A stretch of 64,000 nt of DNA from Brachybacterium sp. Z12 (GTDB lineage: Bacteria; Actinomycetota; Actinomycetes; Actinomycetales; Dermabacteraceae), in contig NZ_CP060496.1 of assembly GCF_014400405.1 (NCBI RefSeq), positions 620,001 through 684,000 on the forward strand, read 5' to 3'. The notes under the pieces are model-generated. The model was not told the DNA's origin and did no database searches. It saw only the letters and a program-made list of their open reading frames with translations. The stretch's first letter is position 1; each line of letters begins with the position of its first letter. Both the position numbers and the translations under genes were made by a program. This document shows, in pieces, positions 17,048-26,416 of the stretch.

Positions 17048-18085
17048 TCACCCCGCCCACTCCAGGAACTCTTCCGCCGTCACCACCGGCTTCTCCCACC
17101 GCGCCGCGTTCTTCGCCTTCGACGACTGTGACCCGGCTTCGGCCACCACCAGCACGTCCGTCCGCGCCTTCGTGAGCGTCGGCACCGCCACGAGCCCGCG
17201 CGCCTCGGCCATCGCGTGCAGCTGCTCCTTCTCGAGCCATCCGTGCGTCGCGGAGACCACCGTTCCGGAGAAGCACACCCGAGCCCCCGGCACCAGCACG
17301 TCGGTTACGACCACGGGGCCGCCCACCTCGAACCACTCCGGCAGCACCCGCACCTCGAAGTGCTGCTCCACTCCGCGCAGACGCTCCACCACCTCCGCAT
17401 CGGGAGACAGCACCCGCTGCCACGCCCCCTCGAGCAGGCGCGCGAGCACCGCGGCGGAATCGTCCTCGGCACCGAGGTTCCCGCCCACCACGAAGCCCGT
17501 CGGCGCCGTCATCCCCTCAGACCCGCTGGTGCGGGAGAGCAGGTAGCCGTGCCCGTGCACGAGCTGTCGGAACGCGGTGCCGGAGCCCGGCAGGTCGGTG
17601 CCCGCGCTGCGCACGCGCCGCACCGCATCGCGCACCGCCCGGGCCCGCTCGAGCGCCGTCGGCGCCTTCAACCGCGCGAGCTCCTCCTCGATGAGCAGGC
17701 CGCCCGGCAGCTCGAACCCCAGCGGGATCGGTTCCACGATCCCGTTGCGCTTGAGCTCGAAGTCGATGTGCGCGAGCTGCTGATCCACCCCCACTCCCAC
17801 CGGGATGCGCCCGGCCAGCAGCGAGCTGAGCGCCGGCCAGGCTTCGGCCAGCAGTGGTGCGAGCTGCACGTCCCGGGTGGTGATCCCGAACTCGGAGCTC
17901 GCGCCGAACAGGTCGCTGGTGGGGTTGATGACCGTGGTCGCCTCGTCCCCGTCGTCGGTCACCACGGCGATCTCGACAGGGCGCGGGCGCCACCGGTCCC
18001 CTTCGGTGCCCACCGTGAGCACCGACAGGTACGCCTCGCCGAGCACGCCCGCCTGCGCGGCGCCGGTGGCGAGATAACGCCGCAC
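17048..18085 (-). CDS. Degenerate DnaQ-like domain fused to a BRCT domain
   Basis: Protein of 345 residues. The N-terminal 130 residues follow the DnaQ exonuclease fold in outline (TVINPTSDLFGASSEFGITT, DVQLAPLLAEAWPAL), but the expected DxE of motif 1 reads SVLTVGTEGD and the HNxxFD of motif 2 reads GVDQQLAHIDFE, so it is probably not a nuclease. The C-terminal 90 residues form a BRCT domain (GARVCFSGTVVSATHGWLEK to WEKPVVTAEEFLEWAG). It starts, probably with GTG, 14 bases after the stop of the DnaQ-Lsr2-Pif1 gene and is likely co-transcribed. A scaffold role in repair with its neighbour is an inference. Confidence 0.75.
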   Translation of the reverse strand: MRRYLATGAAQAGVLGEAYLSVLTVGTEGDRWRPRPVEIAVVTDDGDEATTVINPTSDLFGASSEFGITTRDVQLAPLLAEAWPALSSLLAGRIPVGVGVDQQLAHIDFELKRNGIVEPIPLGFELPGGLLIEEELARLKAPTALERARAVRDAVRRVRSAGTDLPGSGTAFRQLVHGHGYLLSRTSGSEGMTAPTGFVVGGNLGAEDDSAAVLARLLEGAWQRVLSPDAEVVERLRGVEQHFEVRVLPEWFEVGGPVVVTDVLVPGARVCFSGTVVSATHGWLEKEQLHAMAEARGLVAVPTLTKARTDVLVVAEAGSQSSKAKNAARWEKPVVTAEEFLEWAG

Positions 18086-18099
18086 CCGCTGGTCGGTCT

Positions 18100-20337
18100 T
18101 CAGATCGCGGGGAGCACCTCGCGCTTCAGCACCAGGCCCTCGAGGTTCGTGCAGCGCGACAGCGCCACGTACAACTGCCCGTTGGCGAAGGTGCCGCCGG
18201 TGAGGTCCACGACCACCCGGTCCAGGGTCTGCCCCTGGGACTTGTGGATGGTGATCGCCCAGGCGAGCTTCATCGGCAGCTGCGTGAAGGTGCCGACCAC
18301 CTGATGCACGAGCGAGCCGCCGTGGACGCTGGGGCGGGTGATGTCCCAGGTGTGCCGGCGCACGGCGACGGTGCGGCCGTTGCGCAGGAGCACGGTGATG
18401 ACCGGCCCGTCGTCATCCGCGCCGATCGCGGTGATCCGGCCCAGCGTCCCGTTCACCCAGCGGCTGCCGCCGTCGTTGGTCAGCATCATCACCTGCGCAC
18501 CGACGGCGAGCGAGAGCGACGCATCGGTGGGGTGCTCGAAACCGTCGGTGTCCCCGCTGATCTGCGCGGTGAAGAGCTGTGCCGGATCGGGGAGGCGTTC
18601 GAGCATCTGCCGGTTGCGGGCGCCGACGATCCGGTTGGTGGTCGCGAGCGTCAGCCAGAACTCGTCGAGGTCCGGTTCGAAGTCTGCGGCGGTGCGCCGG
18701 TTCAGCTCCGCCCGTGCCTCCTCCAGCAGCGTCCCCTCCCGCACGGCGTTCAGCAGATCGACCAGCCGGTCATCGCCTTGCTGCCGGAACACGGTGCCGA
18801 GCTCCACCACCGGGAACGTCGCGGCATCGAACGAGCGGGCGGAGAAGAAGAACGGGGTGCCGAAGCGCTCCTCGATCCACGCCGCCTCGTGATCGGTGAC
18901 CACCGGCGGCAGCTGGTACAGATCCCCCACCAGCACCAGCTGCACCCCGCCGAAGGGTTCGCCCGGCCGCGGACCGAACCGCTCGAGCGCCGCGGTGAGC
19001 GCATCGAACAGATCCGCCCGCACCATCGAGGCCTCGTCCACGATGAGCGTGTCCAGCTCCTTGAGCGCTTTCGCGAAGCGGCCCGGGTAATAGCCGCCGC
19101 CGCGCACCATCTCCTCGCTCACGCCGATCGGGAAAGAGAACAGGCGGTGGATCGTGTACCCGTCGACGTTCAGCGCCGCGATCCCCGTGGGCGCGACCGT
19201 GATCGTGCGCCGCGCAGTGGTCTCCAGGTAGTGGCGGATCAGCGTGGATTTACCGGTGCCCGCTTTGCCGGTGAGGAACAGGTGGTGCCCGGCATGGAGG
19301 TGATCGAGCGCGGCCTGGAACTCCTCGGTGATGGTGAGGGGCGCGGCCGACGGTGCGGGCGTGATCGACGGTGCGGGCGCCATCGAGGGGGCAGGCTCGG
19401 CCGGCGGGGCGGCGGGCGCCTCGACGGGCGCGGTGACGGGGTCCGGTGCGGTGGCGACGACGGTCTTCGGGCTCCCCGCCGACGAGAGCGCCTCCCCACG
19501 CATCGCCTCTCGATACTGCGCGACGAGCGCGGCGCTCAGCCGGCCGCGATCGCCGACGGGGATGCCCTGCGCACGCGCCCAGGCACGGACCGCGGTGGGC
19601 GAGATGTCGACAGCGTCGGCGGCATCGTGCGCGGCAGGGACCGAATCCTGCGGGTCGGGCGGTCCCGCCGGCGCCGGGGGCTGCGCCACAGGGTGGCCCG
19701 GACCCGCCAGGGCACCGGCGTGCAGCGCACGCGTCGCGGTGAGCGGGGCGTCGTACCCCGTCCGTGCATCCAGCGCGAGGTACTGCGCGAGCAGGTCCGC
19801 GGTGGCGAAGGCGTCCCCGAGCGCGGAGTGGGCGCCCTGGAGCGTCACCCCCAGCGCCGCGCAGCAGTCCGGCAGCCTGCGCCGCTGCAGCTGCGGTAGG
19901 TACAGCGTGCTGCCCTGCAGTGTGCAGTAGGTCGTGAAGCGTGGCATCGGCAGCCCGGCGCGGGTGAACTCGGCGCGCAGGAAGCCGATGTCGAACTCGG
20001 CGTTGTGCGCGACGACCACGAGATCCTGCAGGGCCGTCCCGACCGTGATCGCGAGGTCCCGGAATCGGGGTGCGTTCGCGACGTCGGCGTCGGTGATGCC
20101 GTGGATGTGGGTCGCGCCGACGGGACCGTCCGGATGGAAGCGCGCGGTCCACTGATCGATGACGCGTCCGTGCTCGTCGGCCCGCAGGATCGCGAGTTCG
20201 AGGATCCGGTGACGGTCCGGGTCGAGCCCGGTGGTCTCCACGTCGACGACTGCGAACCGGGGCACCGCGGGCGAGGTGGGGGAGTCAGCTTCCGCCGTCG
20301 AGGGAGTGCGACGGAGAAGATGATCGAGCAGCCCCAC
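18100..20337 (-). CDS. DnaQ exonuclease-Lsr2-like-Pif1/RecD helicase fusion
   Basis: Large protein of about 745 residues with three modules. First comes an intact DnaQ 3'-5' exonuclease (FAVVDVETTGLDPDRHRILE, VVAHNAEFDIGFLRAEF, HSALGDAFATADLL). Next is a short Lsr2-type DNA-binding helix set (ISPTAVRAWARAQGIPVGD), then a Pro/Ala linker. Last is a Pif1/RecD2-like SF1B helicase with Walker A LTGKAGTGKSTLIRHY, TLIVDEASMVRADLFDAL, VLVGDLYQLPPVV and the motif AWAITIHKSQGQTLDRVVVD. The GTG at 20337 has a strong GGAAGGGG site; ATG at 20379 is the alternative. The design suggests a helicase-nuclease acting on A/T-rich or foreign DNA or on stalled forks. Related fusions occur in actinobacteria. Confidence 0.85.
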   Translation of the reverse strand: MGLLDHLLRRTPSTAEADSPTSPAVPRFAVVDVETTGLDPDRHRILELAILRADEHGRVIDQWTARFHPDGPVGATHIHGITDADVANAPRFRDLAITVGTALQDLVVVAHNAEFDIGFLRAEFTRAGLPMPRFTTYCTLQGSTLYLPQLQRRRLPDCCAALGVTLQGAHSALGDAFATADLLAQYLALDARTGYDAPLTATRALHAGALAGPGHPVAQPPAPAGPPDPQDSVPAAHDAADAVDISPTAVRAWARAQGIPVGDRGRLSAALVAQYREAMRGEALSSAGSPKTVVATAPDPVTAPVEAPAAPPAEPAPSMAPAPSITPAPSAAPLTITEEFQAALDHLHAGHHLFLTGKAGTGKSTLIRHYLETTARRTITVAPTGIAALNVDGYTIHRLFSFPIGVSEEMVRGGGYYPGRFAKALKELDTLIVDEASMVRADLFDALTAALERFGPRPGEPFGGVQLVLVGDLYQLPPVVTDHEAAWIEERFGTPFFFSARSFDAATFPVVELGTVFRQQGDDRLVDLLNAVREGTLLEEARAELNRRTAADFEPDLDEFWLTLATTNRIVGARNRQMLERLPDPAQLFTAQISGDTDGFEHPTDASLSLAVGAQVMMLTNDGGSRWVNGTLGRITAIGADDDGPVITVLLRNGRTVAVRRHTWDITRPSVHGGSLVHQVVGTFTQLPMKLAWAITIHKSQGQTLDRVVVDLTGGTFANGQLYVALSRCTNLEGLVLKREVLPAI

Positions 20338-20449
20338 AGGAGCCCCTTCCGGAACAGTGACAGACGTTCTCTCGATCATCGCAGAAGCGGCTGACGCTGC
20401 TGAACCACGCCGCGTACCCTGGGAGCACCACGACATGGGAGGCCTCGTC

Positions 20450-20617
20450 ATGACCGCTCGATCCGGAGATCCCACTCACGTACCGTTCCCTGGGCCTGGG
20501 GAACCCTCCGTCCCACAGCTCGAGGATGATGAGACGACGGCGCCCCGCCCGGAGGAGGAGATCGCGGATCAGCTGCGGTCCGAGCCCGATCCGAACGGCC
20601 ATCCTCACGACGGCTGA
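20450..20617 (+). CDS. Small acidic proline-rich protein
   Basis: Hypothetical protein of 55 residues starting MTARSGDPTHVPFPGPG and rich in Asp, Glu and Pro (QLEDDETTAPRPEEEIADQL). It has a good GGGAGG site eight bases before the ATG. It has no membrane segment or known motif. It lies divergent from the large helicase gene. The composition suggests an intrinsically disordered peptide; no function is claimed. Confidence 0.5.
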   Translation: MTARSGDPTHVPFPGPGEPSVPQLEDDETTAPRPEEEIADQLRSEPDPNGHPHDG

Positions 20618-20737
20618 CACGCAGCGCACCGCATGAGTTCGGTCGCCCCGGTGGGGCCATGACTCCCGTGGTGGGTCTGCATGATGGCTCAGCATGCAGC
20701 TCCCGCCGCGCCAACGGCGATGTGCCACGATCGCGTC

Positions 20738-21157
20738 ATGCTGCACGCCCCTGCTCTCCGACTCGCCACTGCTGACGATCTCGAGGTCCTCGCCGCTCAC
20801 GATCGGCACCTCCGGGTCGAGATGCTCAGCGCCGCGATCGAGGCCGGTCGCGTGCTCGTCGCCGAGGCGGCCGAGGGGATCCTCGGATGGCTCCGATGGG
20901 GGCTCTTCTGGGACGAGATCCCGTTCATGAACATGCTGTTCGTGTTCGAGCCGGCCAGGGGTCGCGGGCTCGGCGGCCGGCTGGTCGAGGACTGGGAAGA
21001 GCGTGCGCGGGCCGACGGTCACGGCGCGGTGCTGACCTCGACCCGGTCCGACGAGCCAGCCCAGCACTTCTACCGCCGCCGCGGCTGCGCGGACGCGGGC
21101 GCCCTGCTGCTCCCAGACGAGCCCACAGAGCTCATCCTGCGCAAGGAGCTCCGCTGA
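20738..21157 (+). CDS. GNAT-family N-acetyltransferase
   Basis: Acetyltransferase of 139 residues. The acetyl-CoA binding motif A is visible (MLFVFEPARGRGLGGRLVED, i.e. R-G-x-G-L-G), preceded by the beta strands EGILGWLRWGLFWDEIPFMN and followed by SDEPAQHFYRRRGC, the motif B end that places the acceptor. Substrate cannot be told. The ATG at 20738 fits the usual N-terminus (LRLATADDLEVLAAH). It stands alone between the small acidic protein and a degenerate region. Confidence 0.85.
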   Translation: MLHAPALRLATADDLEVLAAHDRHLRVEMLSAAIEAGRVLVAEAAEGILGWLRWGLFWDEIPFMNMLFVFEPARGRGLGGRLVEDWEERARADGHGAVLTSTRSDEPAQHFYRRRGCADAGALLLPDEPTELILRKELR

Positions 21158-21166
21158 GGCCCCATC

Positions 21167-21456
21167 TCATCCTTGGCGCAGCGACGTTCGGGCGGTCTCG
21201 CGGACCGCGTCCGTGAGCGCCTCGGGCGCGCGGTTGTGGCCGGAGCCGCTGCCGCCGATGAGCTCGACGTCGACTGGGCGAGCGTGCGCCGCCGCAGCTG
21301 CGGCAGATACAGCGTGCTGCCCTGCAGGGTGCAGTAGGTGGAGAAGCGCGGCATCGGCATCCCGGCACGGGTGAACTCGGCGCGCAGGAACTCCACGTCG
21401 AACTCGGCGTTGTGCGCGACCACCGCGAGGTCCTGCAGCGCGGCCCCGATCGTCAT
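21167..21456 (-). pseudogene. Fragment of a second DnaQ exonuclease gene joined to an unrelated tail
   Basis: Bases 21456 down to about 21284 encode TIGAALQDLAVVAHNAEFDV, EFLRAEFTRAGMPMPRF and TYCTLQGSTLYLPQLRRR, nearly identical to the middle of the exonuclease module at about 19.9-20.0 kb. Motif 1 and motif 3 are missing. The DNA then switches frame and sequence to a different coherent tail (VDVELIGGSGSGHNRAPEAL and stop at 21167). The entry is therefore a chimera of two broken genes, lacking a start and most of the fold. Confidence 0.75.
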
Positions 21457-21777
21457 CGTGAGGTCAGTGCGGCAGGCGACGGAGTGCGCCGGCGAATTCG
21501 ATCAAGCGGCCCCACAGCCAGTCTTTCCACGCAGAACAGCGACGATCTGCTGATCATCCCAGAGCGGCTGACCGTCCACGGGGTCGGTGGTCCCTCCGCC
21601 CGCGCAGATATGTCACCCACATCACGGTGCTCGCGCAGTGCGCATCTTCTCCCGGAAGAAACCGCAGGCCACCTGCGCCCGCGTCCGATCCACGACGCAC
21701 ACCGCCGCGCCCCCGCGGCCGGGAGGCGGGCCCGTCGGCCCCTGTACCCACCCCTCATCCAGTGCTACGCTCCCGCT
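21457..21777. other. Degenerate stretch with traces of a minus-strand gene
   Basis: No intact gene is seen. On the minus strand from about 21600 to 21464 there is a coherent but frameshifted protein end (TDPVDGQPLWDDQQIVAVLR, then KDWLWGRLIEFAGALRRLPH and stop). I do not recognise it. Together with the exonuclease fragment next to it, it marks the stretch as a graveyard of partial genes upstream of the ribose regulon. Confidence 0.4.
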
Positions 21778-21791
21778 TGGAAACGTTTCCA
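21778..21791. promoter_or_regulatory. LacI-family operator upstream of the ribose regulon
   Basis: The perfect palindrome TGGAAACGTTTCCA has the central CG and the AAACGTTT core typical of LacI/CcpA/RbsR-type operators. It lies 25 bases before the lacI-type gene start, so the regulator very likely represses itself and the following rbs genes from this site until ribose binds. Confidence 0.8.
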
Positions 21792-21816
21792 TCAATGAAG
21801 ATGTGAGGAGCTGGAG

Positions 21817-22826
21817 ATGTCGCGACCCACGATCAAGGACATCGCCGCCGAGGCCGGAGTGGCGCTTGGCACCGCCTCGCGCGCCCTGTCCGGGAATGGC
21901 TCCGTCGCCGCCGGGACCCGCGAGCGGGTGCTCGACGCCGCCGAGCGCCTGAACTACATCCCCAATGCCCAGGCCCGCTCCCTGCGCTCCGAACGCACCG
22001 AGACCATCGGCCTGCTGATACCGGACGTGCGCAACCCCTTCTTCGCCGAGCTCGCCCACGTGGTCGAGCGCGAGGCACGCGCCTCGGGCCTGTCCGTGGT
22101 GCTGTGCAGTGCCAACGAGGACCCCGAGCTGATGCGCGAATACATGCTGGTGCTGCGCCGCCAGCGCGTCGACGGCATCATCGTGGCCCCCTTCTCCACC
22201 GCCCACGTCACCCTCCACACCGTCCAGCAGGCCGGGATGCCGCTGGTCTTCGTGGACCGCACCATCCCCGGCATGGACGTGCCCGCCGTCGTCTCCGATA
22301 CCGGCCCCGCGATCCGCGAGGCCGTCGCGCACCTCGTGGGCGGGGAGCGCAGCGCCTGGGATTCCTCTCCGGCCCCTCCCAGACCACCACCGGTGTGGAG
22401 CGCCTGGCCGAGTTCACCGCCGCGGCCGCCGAGGCGGGCGTCGAGACCGTCATCGAGCACGGCGACTTCCAGGAGGAATCCGGTCGCGCGGGTATGCGCG
22501 CCCTGCTCGAGACCGGCGTGGACGCCGTGCTCACCGCCGACTCCCGGATGACGCTCGGCGCCGTGCGGGTCTGCCTCGAAGCCGGGATCACCCCGTCGGC
22601 CGGTCTGCCCTTCGTCGGATTCGACGACATCGCCCCCTTCACCCTCCTGCAGCCGCCCCTGCCGCTGATCTGCCAGGACCTCGAAGGGATGGCCACCACC
22701 GCCGTGCAGCTGCTCGAAGCACAGCTGCGCGGCGAGCGCCCCCAGACGGAGCATCGCCTCCCCGCCCACCTCAGACTCACCCCCGCCACCACCATCACGG
22801 AAGCCGAGGTCCCCCACCATGACTGA
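21817..22826 (+). pseudogene. rbsR: LacI-family ribose regulator (RbsR-like), one frame break
   Basis: Repressor of about 336 residues if repaired. The N-terminal HTH and hinge are classical (PTIKDIAAEAGVALGTASRA, then LNYIPNAQARSLRSERTETI). The ligand-binding domain follows (GLLIPDVRNPFFAELAHVV). The frame breaks near 22355: it leaves GGERSA and continues in the next frame as RLGFLSGPSQTTTGVERLAE to the end EAEVPHHD. One base restores continuity. The stop overlaps the rbsA start by 8 bases. The operator at 21778-21791 and the downstream transport and kinase genes support control of ribose uptake. Confidence 0.82.
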
Positions 22827-24369
22827 CGCGCAGCCCGCACTGCTCACCCTCGAGGGGGTGAGCAAGTCCTTCGGCCCGGTCACCGTCATCGACGACGTCA
22901 CCGTGCAGGTCCGCACCGGCGAGGTCGAGGTGCTCCTCGGCGAGAACGGCGCCGGCAAGTCCACGCTGATCAAGATGATGTCCGGCATCTACCAGCCGGA
23001 CTCCGGCCGCATCCTCGTCGACGGCCAGCCCGTCCAGCTCCCCGACGTCAAGGCCGCCGAGCGCCACGGCATCGCCACCATCCACCAGGAGCTGAACCTG
23101 GTGCCGGAGCTCAGCGTCGCCGAGAACATCACGCTGGGCCGCACCCCCAAGCGGCTCGGCATGGTCGACCGCAAGGAGATGCGCCGCATCGCCCAGGCAG
23201 CCCTGGACCGGATCGGCCTGGACGTCGACCTCGACCAGCCAGTCGGCGAGCTCGGCATCGCCCGCCAGCAGCTCGTCGAGATCGCCAAGGCCCTCTCCCA
23301 GGACGCCCGCCTGCTGATCCTGGACGAGCCCACCGCGGCGCTCACCGGCCGCGAGATCGACGCCCTGTTCCGCGTGGTCCACGAGCTGAAGTCCCGCGGC
23401 GTGGGCATGGTCTTCATCTCCCACCACCTCGACGAGATCCCCCGCATCGGCGACACCGTCTCCGTGCTGCGCGACGGTAAGTTCATCGCCCAGGTTCCGG
23501 CCGACACCAGCGAGGACGAGCTCGTCTCCCTCATGGTGGGCCGCGACATCGACGACCAGTTCCCCCGCCGCCGCGCCGAGACCCAGGGAGAGGTGCTGCT
23601 CGAGATCGAGGGCCTCAGCAGCGAGGACAAGTTCTCGGATGTCGGCTTCTCCGTCCACGCCGGAGAGGTGCTCGGCATCGCCGGGCTCGTCGGCGCCGGC
23701 CGCACCGAGGTGCTGCGCGCCGTCTTCGGCGCCGACCCCTACGACACCGGCACCGTCACCCTCCAGGGGAAGAACCTCCCCGGAGGGGACGTCGGCCGCT
23801 CGATCGCCCGGGGCCTCGGCCTCGTGCCCGAGGACCGCAAGTCCCAGGGCCTGGTGCTGGACGCAGGCGTCGGCGAGAACGCCGGTTACGCGACCCTCCG
23901 CTCCACCGCCAAGCGGGGCCTCGCCGACCGGCGCGGGCAACGCGCCCGCGCCGCCAAGGTCACCGAGCAGCTCTCGGTGCGGATGGCCGGGCTCGACCAG
24001 CCCATCCGCAACCTCTCCGGCGGCAACCAGCAGAAGGTCGTCTTCGCCCGCTGGGTGATGGCCGGTTCCACCGTGCTGTTGCTGGACGAGCCCACCCGCG
24101 GCGTCGACGTCGGCGCGAAGGTCGAGATCTACGAGCTCATCAACGAGATCACCGAGAACGGCGGCGCCGTCGTGATGGTCTCCAGCGAGCTGCCCGAGGT
24201 GCTCGGCATGAGTGACCGCATCCTTGTGATGAGCAACGGCCAGGTCGCCGGGATCCTCGACGCCGACGGCGCCACCGAGGACGCCGTGATGAGCCTCGCC
24301 GTCTCCGCAGTCACCTCCGCTGTCACTTCCACGAAGGACGACCCGGCCCCCACCTCCGAGGCGTCCTGA
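22819..24369 (+). CDS. rbsA: Ribose ABC importer ATPase
   Basis: Double ABC ATPase of 516 residues. Domain 1 has Walker A GENGAGKSTLIKMM, the LGIARQQLVEIAKAL signature region and LLILDEPTAALTG. Domain 2 has GLVGAGRTEVLRAVFGADPY, LSGGNQQKVVFARW and VLLLDEPTRGVDVG. It energises uptake through RbsC of ligand bound by RbsB. It is translationally coupled to the regulator gene and leads an operon with permease, binding protein, ribokinase and ribose mutarotase, which together make ribose the most likely substrate. The gene is one of the two frame-intact members of the operon. Confidence 0.93.
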   Translation: MTDAQPALLTLEGVSKSFGPVTVIDDVTVQVRTGEVEVLLGENGAGKSTLIKMMSGIYQPDSGRILVDGQPVQLPDVKAAERHGIATIHQELNLVPELSVAENITLGRTPKRLGMVDRKEMRRIAQAALDRIGLDVDLDQPVGELGIARQQLVEIAKALSQDARLLILDEPTAALTGREIDALFRVVHELKSRGVGMVFISHHLDEIPRIGDTVSVLRDGKFIAQVPADTSEDELVSLMVGRDIDDQFPRRRAETQGEVLLEIEGLSSEDKFSDVGFSVHAGEVLGIAGLVGAGRTEVLRAVFGADPYDTGTVTLQGKNLPGGDVGRSIARGLGLVPEDRKSQGLVLDAGVGENAGYATLRSTAKRGLADRRGQRARAAKVTEQLSVRMAGLDQPIRNLSGGNQQKVVFARWVMAGSTVLLLDEPTRGVDVGAKVEIYELINEITENGGAVVMVSSELPEVLGMSDRILVMSNGQVAGILDADGATEDAVMSLAVSAVTSAVTSTKDDPAPTSEAS

Positions 24370-24418
24370 CGGGCCCCGCCCGCCCCCATCGTTCCCACCT
24401 CCGAAAGGAGCCGCGGCC

Positions 24419-25411
24419 ATGACTGCGACCACGACCTCACCGACCTCCACCCCGGCCCGCAAGCGGCCCACCACGCTCAGCCGCCTCGGCCACTGGGCCA
24501 TGAACAACGGCGCCCTGGTGGGCCTGATCCTGCTGTGCATCGGGCTCTTCATCGCCACCCCGGCGTTCCTGACCGTCCCGAACCTCATCAACATCGGGAT
24601 CCAAGCGTCGGTGGTCGCGATCCTGGCCTTCGGCATGACGTTCGTGATCGTCACCGCCGGGATCGACCTGTCCGTCGGCTCCGTCGCCGCGCTCGGCGCG
24701 GTGGTCTCCGCCTACTCCTTCGCCTCGCTGAACCTGCCCGGCATCCTCACCCTGGTGATCGGGCTGCTGGTGGCGCCGCCGCCGGCGCCATCTCCGGCCT
24801 CTCGATCGCCTACGGCAAGCTGCCCGCCTTCATCGCCACCCTCGCGATGATGAGCGTGGCCCGCGGCCTGACCCCTGGTCATCTCCGACGGCACCCCCAT
24901 CGCCACCTCCGAGTCCGTCTCCTTCATGGGCGGCACGATCGGCGGCTTCCCCGTCCCGATCCTCGCCATGGTGGTCGCGGGGTTGCTGTGCTGGTTCATC
25001 CTCACCCGCACCGTGCTGGGCCGCTCGATGTACGCCATCGGCGGCAACGAAGAGGCCGCACGCCTGTCCGGCCTGCCCGTCAAGCGCATCCTCGTGACCG
25101 TCTACGCCCTCTCCGGCCTCTTCGCCGGCCTCGCCGGCATGGTCCTGGCCGGGCGCCTCTCCTCCGCCGGCCCCCAGGCCGGTGTGGGCTACGAGCTGGA
25201 CGCCATCGCCGCCGTCGTGATCGGCGGAGCCTCCCTCGCCGGCGGCTCCGGACGCGCCACCGGCACCCTCATCGGCGCGATCCTGCTGGCCGTGATCCGC
25301 AACGGCCTGAACATCCTCAACGTCTCGTCCTTCTGGCAGCAGGTCGTGATCGGCCTGGTCATCGCCCTGGCCGTCGGCTTCGACGTGCTGCGCCGCAAGA
25401 CCTCCCGCTGA
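24419..25411 (+). pseudogene. rbsC: Ribose ABC importer permease, two frame breaks
   Basis: Membrane permease of about 330 residues if repaired. It begins MTATTTSPTSTPARKRPTTL and shows the core GMTFVIVTAGIDLSVGSVAA. A break near 24775 (GGCGCCGCCGCC) passes to AAAGAISGLSIAYGKLPAFI. A second near 24880, an extra C in ACCCC, passes to LVISDGTPIATSESVSFMGG. The remainder (MYAIGGNEEAARLSGLPVKR, AAVVIGGASLAGGSGRATG) is typical RbsC to the end RRKTSR. Both breaks lie in repetitive or homopolymer sequence. The start follows an AAAGGAG site. Confidence 0.85.
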
Positions 25412-25460
25412 ACCGCGAAACCCCGGGGAGAACGACCTCCCCTCGACAAAGGAGATCGCC

Positions 25461-26416
25461 ATGATCACCATCACCAAGTCCATGACCAGCCGTCGCGGCC
25501 TGTTCGCGCTCACCGCCGCGGCCGCCGCCGGCGTCACCCCACCACCGCCTGCAACCGCGGCGGCGACGCGGAGGGCGCGGGCGAGCGCGTCATGCTCGCC
25601 GTTTCCACCCAGACCAACCCCTTCTTCGTCCAGCTAGTCGACGGTGCGCAGGCCGAGGCCGAGGCACAGGGCCTCACCCTCGAGATCCAGGACGCCTCCG
25701 ACGACTCCGCCACCCAGGCCGACCAGCTCGCCAACGCCATCACCCAGGGCGTCAGCCTGGTCATCGTCAACCCCACCGACTCCGACGCGGTCGCCACCTC
25801 CGTCGAAGCGCTGAACAACGCGGACATCCCCGTCATCGCCGTGGACCGCAACGCCGCCTCCGGCGAGCTCGCCAGCTTCATCGCCTCGGACAACGTCGCC
25901 GGCGGCACCCAGGCCGCCGAGGCGCTCGCCGCAGCGATCGGCGAGGAGGGCGAGATCATCGTGCTGCAGGGCGTGCCCGGCTCCTCCGCCTCCCGCGACC
26001 GCGGCCAGGGCTTCACCGAGGGCATCGAGCAGTTCGAGGGCATCACCGTGGTCGCCCAGCAGACCGCGAACTTCGACCGCGCCGAGGGTCTGAACGTGGC
26101 CACCAACCTCCTCCAGGCCAACCCCGGCGTGAAAGGCATCTTCTGCGAGAACGACGAGATGGCGCTCGGCGCCATCGAGGCGCTCGGCGACCGCGCCGGC
26201 ACCGACGTGATGATCGTGGGCTTCGACGGCACCACCGAGGGCGTCGCCGCAGTCGCCTCCGGCACCCTGCATGCGACCATCGCGCAGCAGCCCGAGGAGC
26301 TCGGCAAGCAGTCCGTGGCCGAGGCCGTCAAGGTGCTCGCGGGTGAGGACACTGAGGACGAGGTCTCCGTTGAGGTCGTCACCGTCACCGAGGACAACGC
26401 GGGCGAGTACGAGTGA
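25461..26416 (+). pseudogene. rbsB: Ribose-binding lipoprotein, one frame break
   Basis: Substrate-binding protein of about 317 residues. The N-terminus (MTSRRGLFALTAAAAAG) is an RR-type lipoprotein signal. The frame breaks at about 25542: one C added to CACCCC restores GVTPTTAC-N, giving a lipobox with Cys. The mature part is RbsB-like: VMLAVSTQTNPFFVQLVDGA, SLVIVNPTDSDAVATSVEAL, CENDEMALGAIEAL and VMIVGFDGTTEGVAAVASG. It starts after AAGGAG. Its stop overlaps the GTG start of the kinase gene. Confidence 0.87.

Noticed and set aside
22795-24654. A 619-residue open frame on the minus strand over rbsA
   Set aside because: The opposite strand encodes a complete double ABC ATPase with all motifs.
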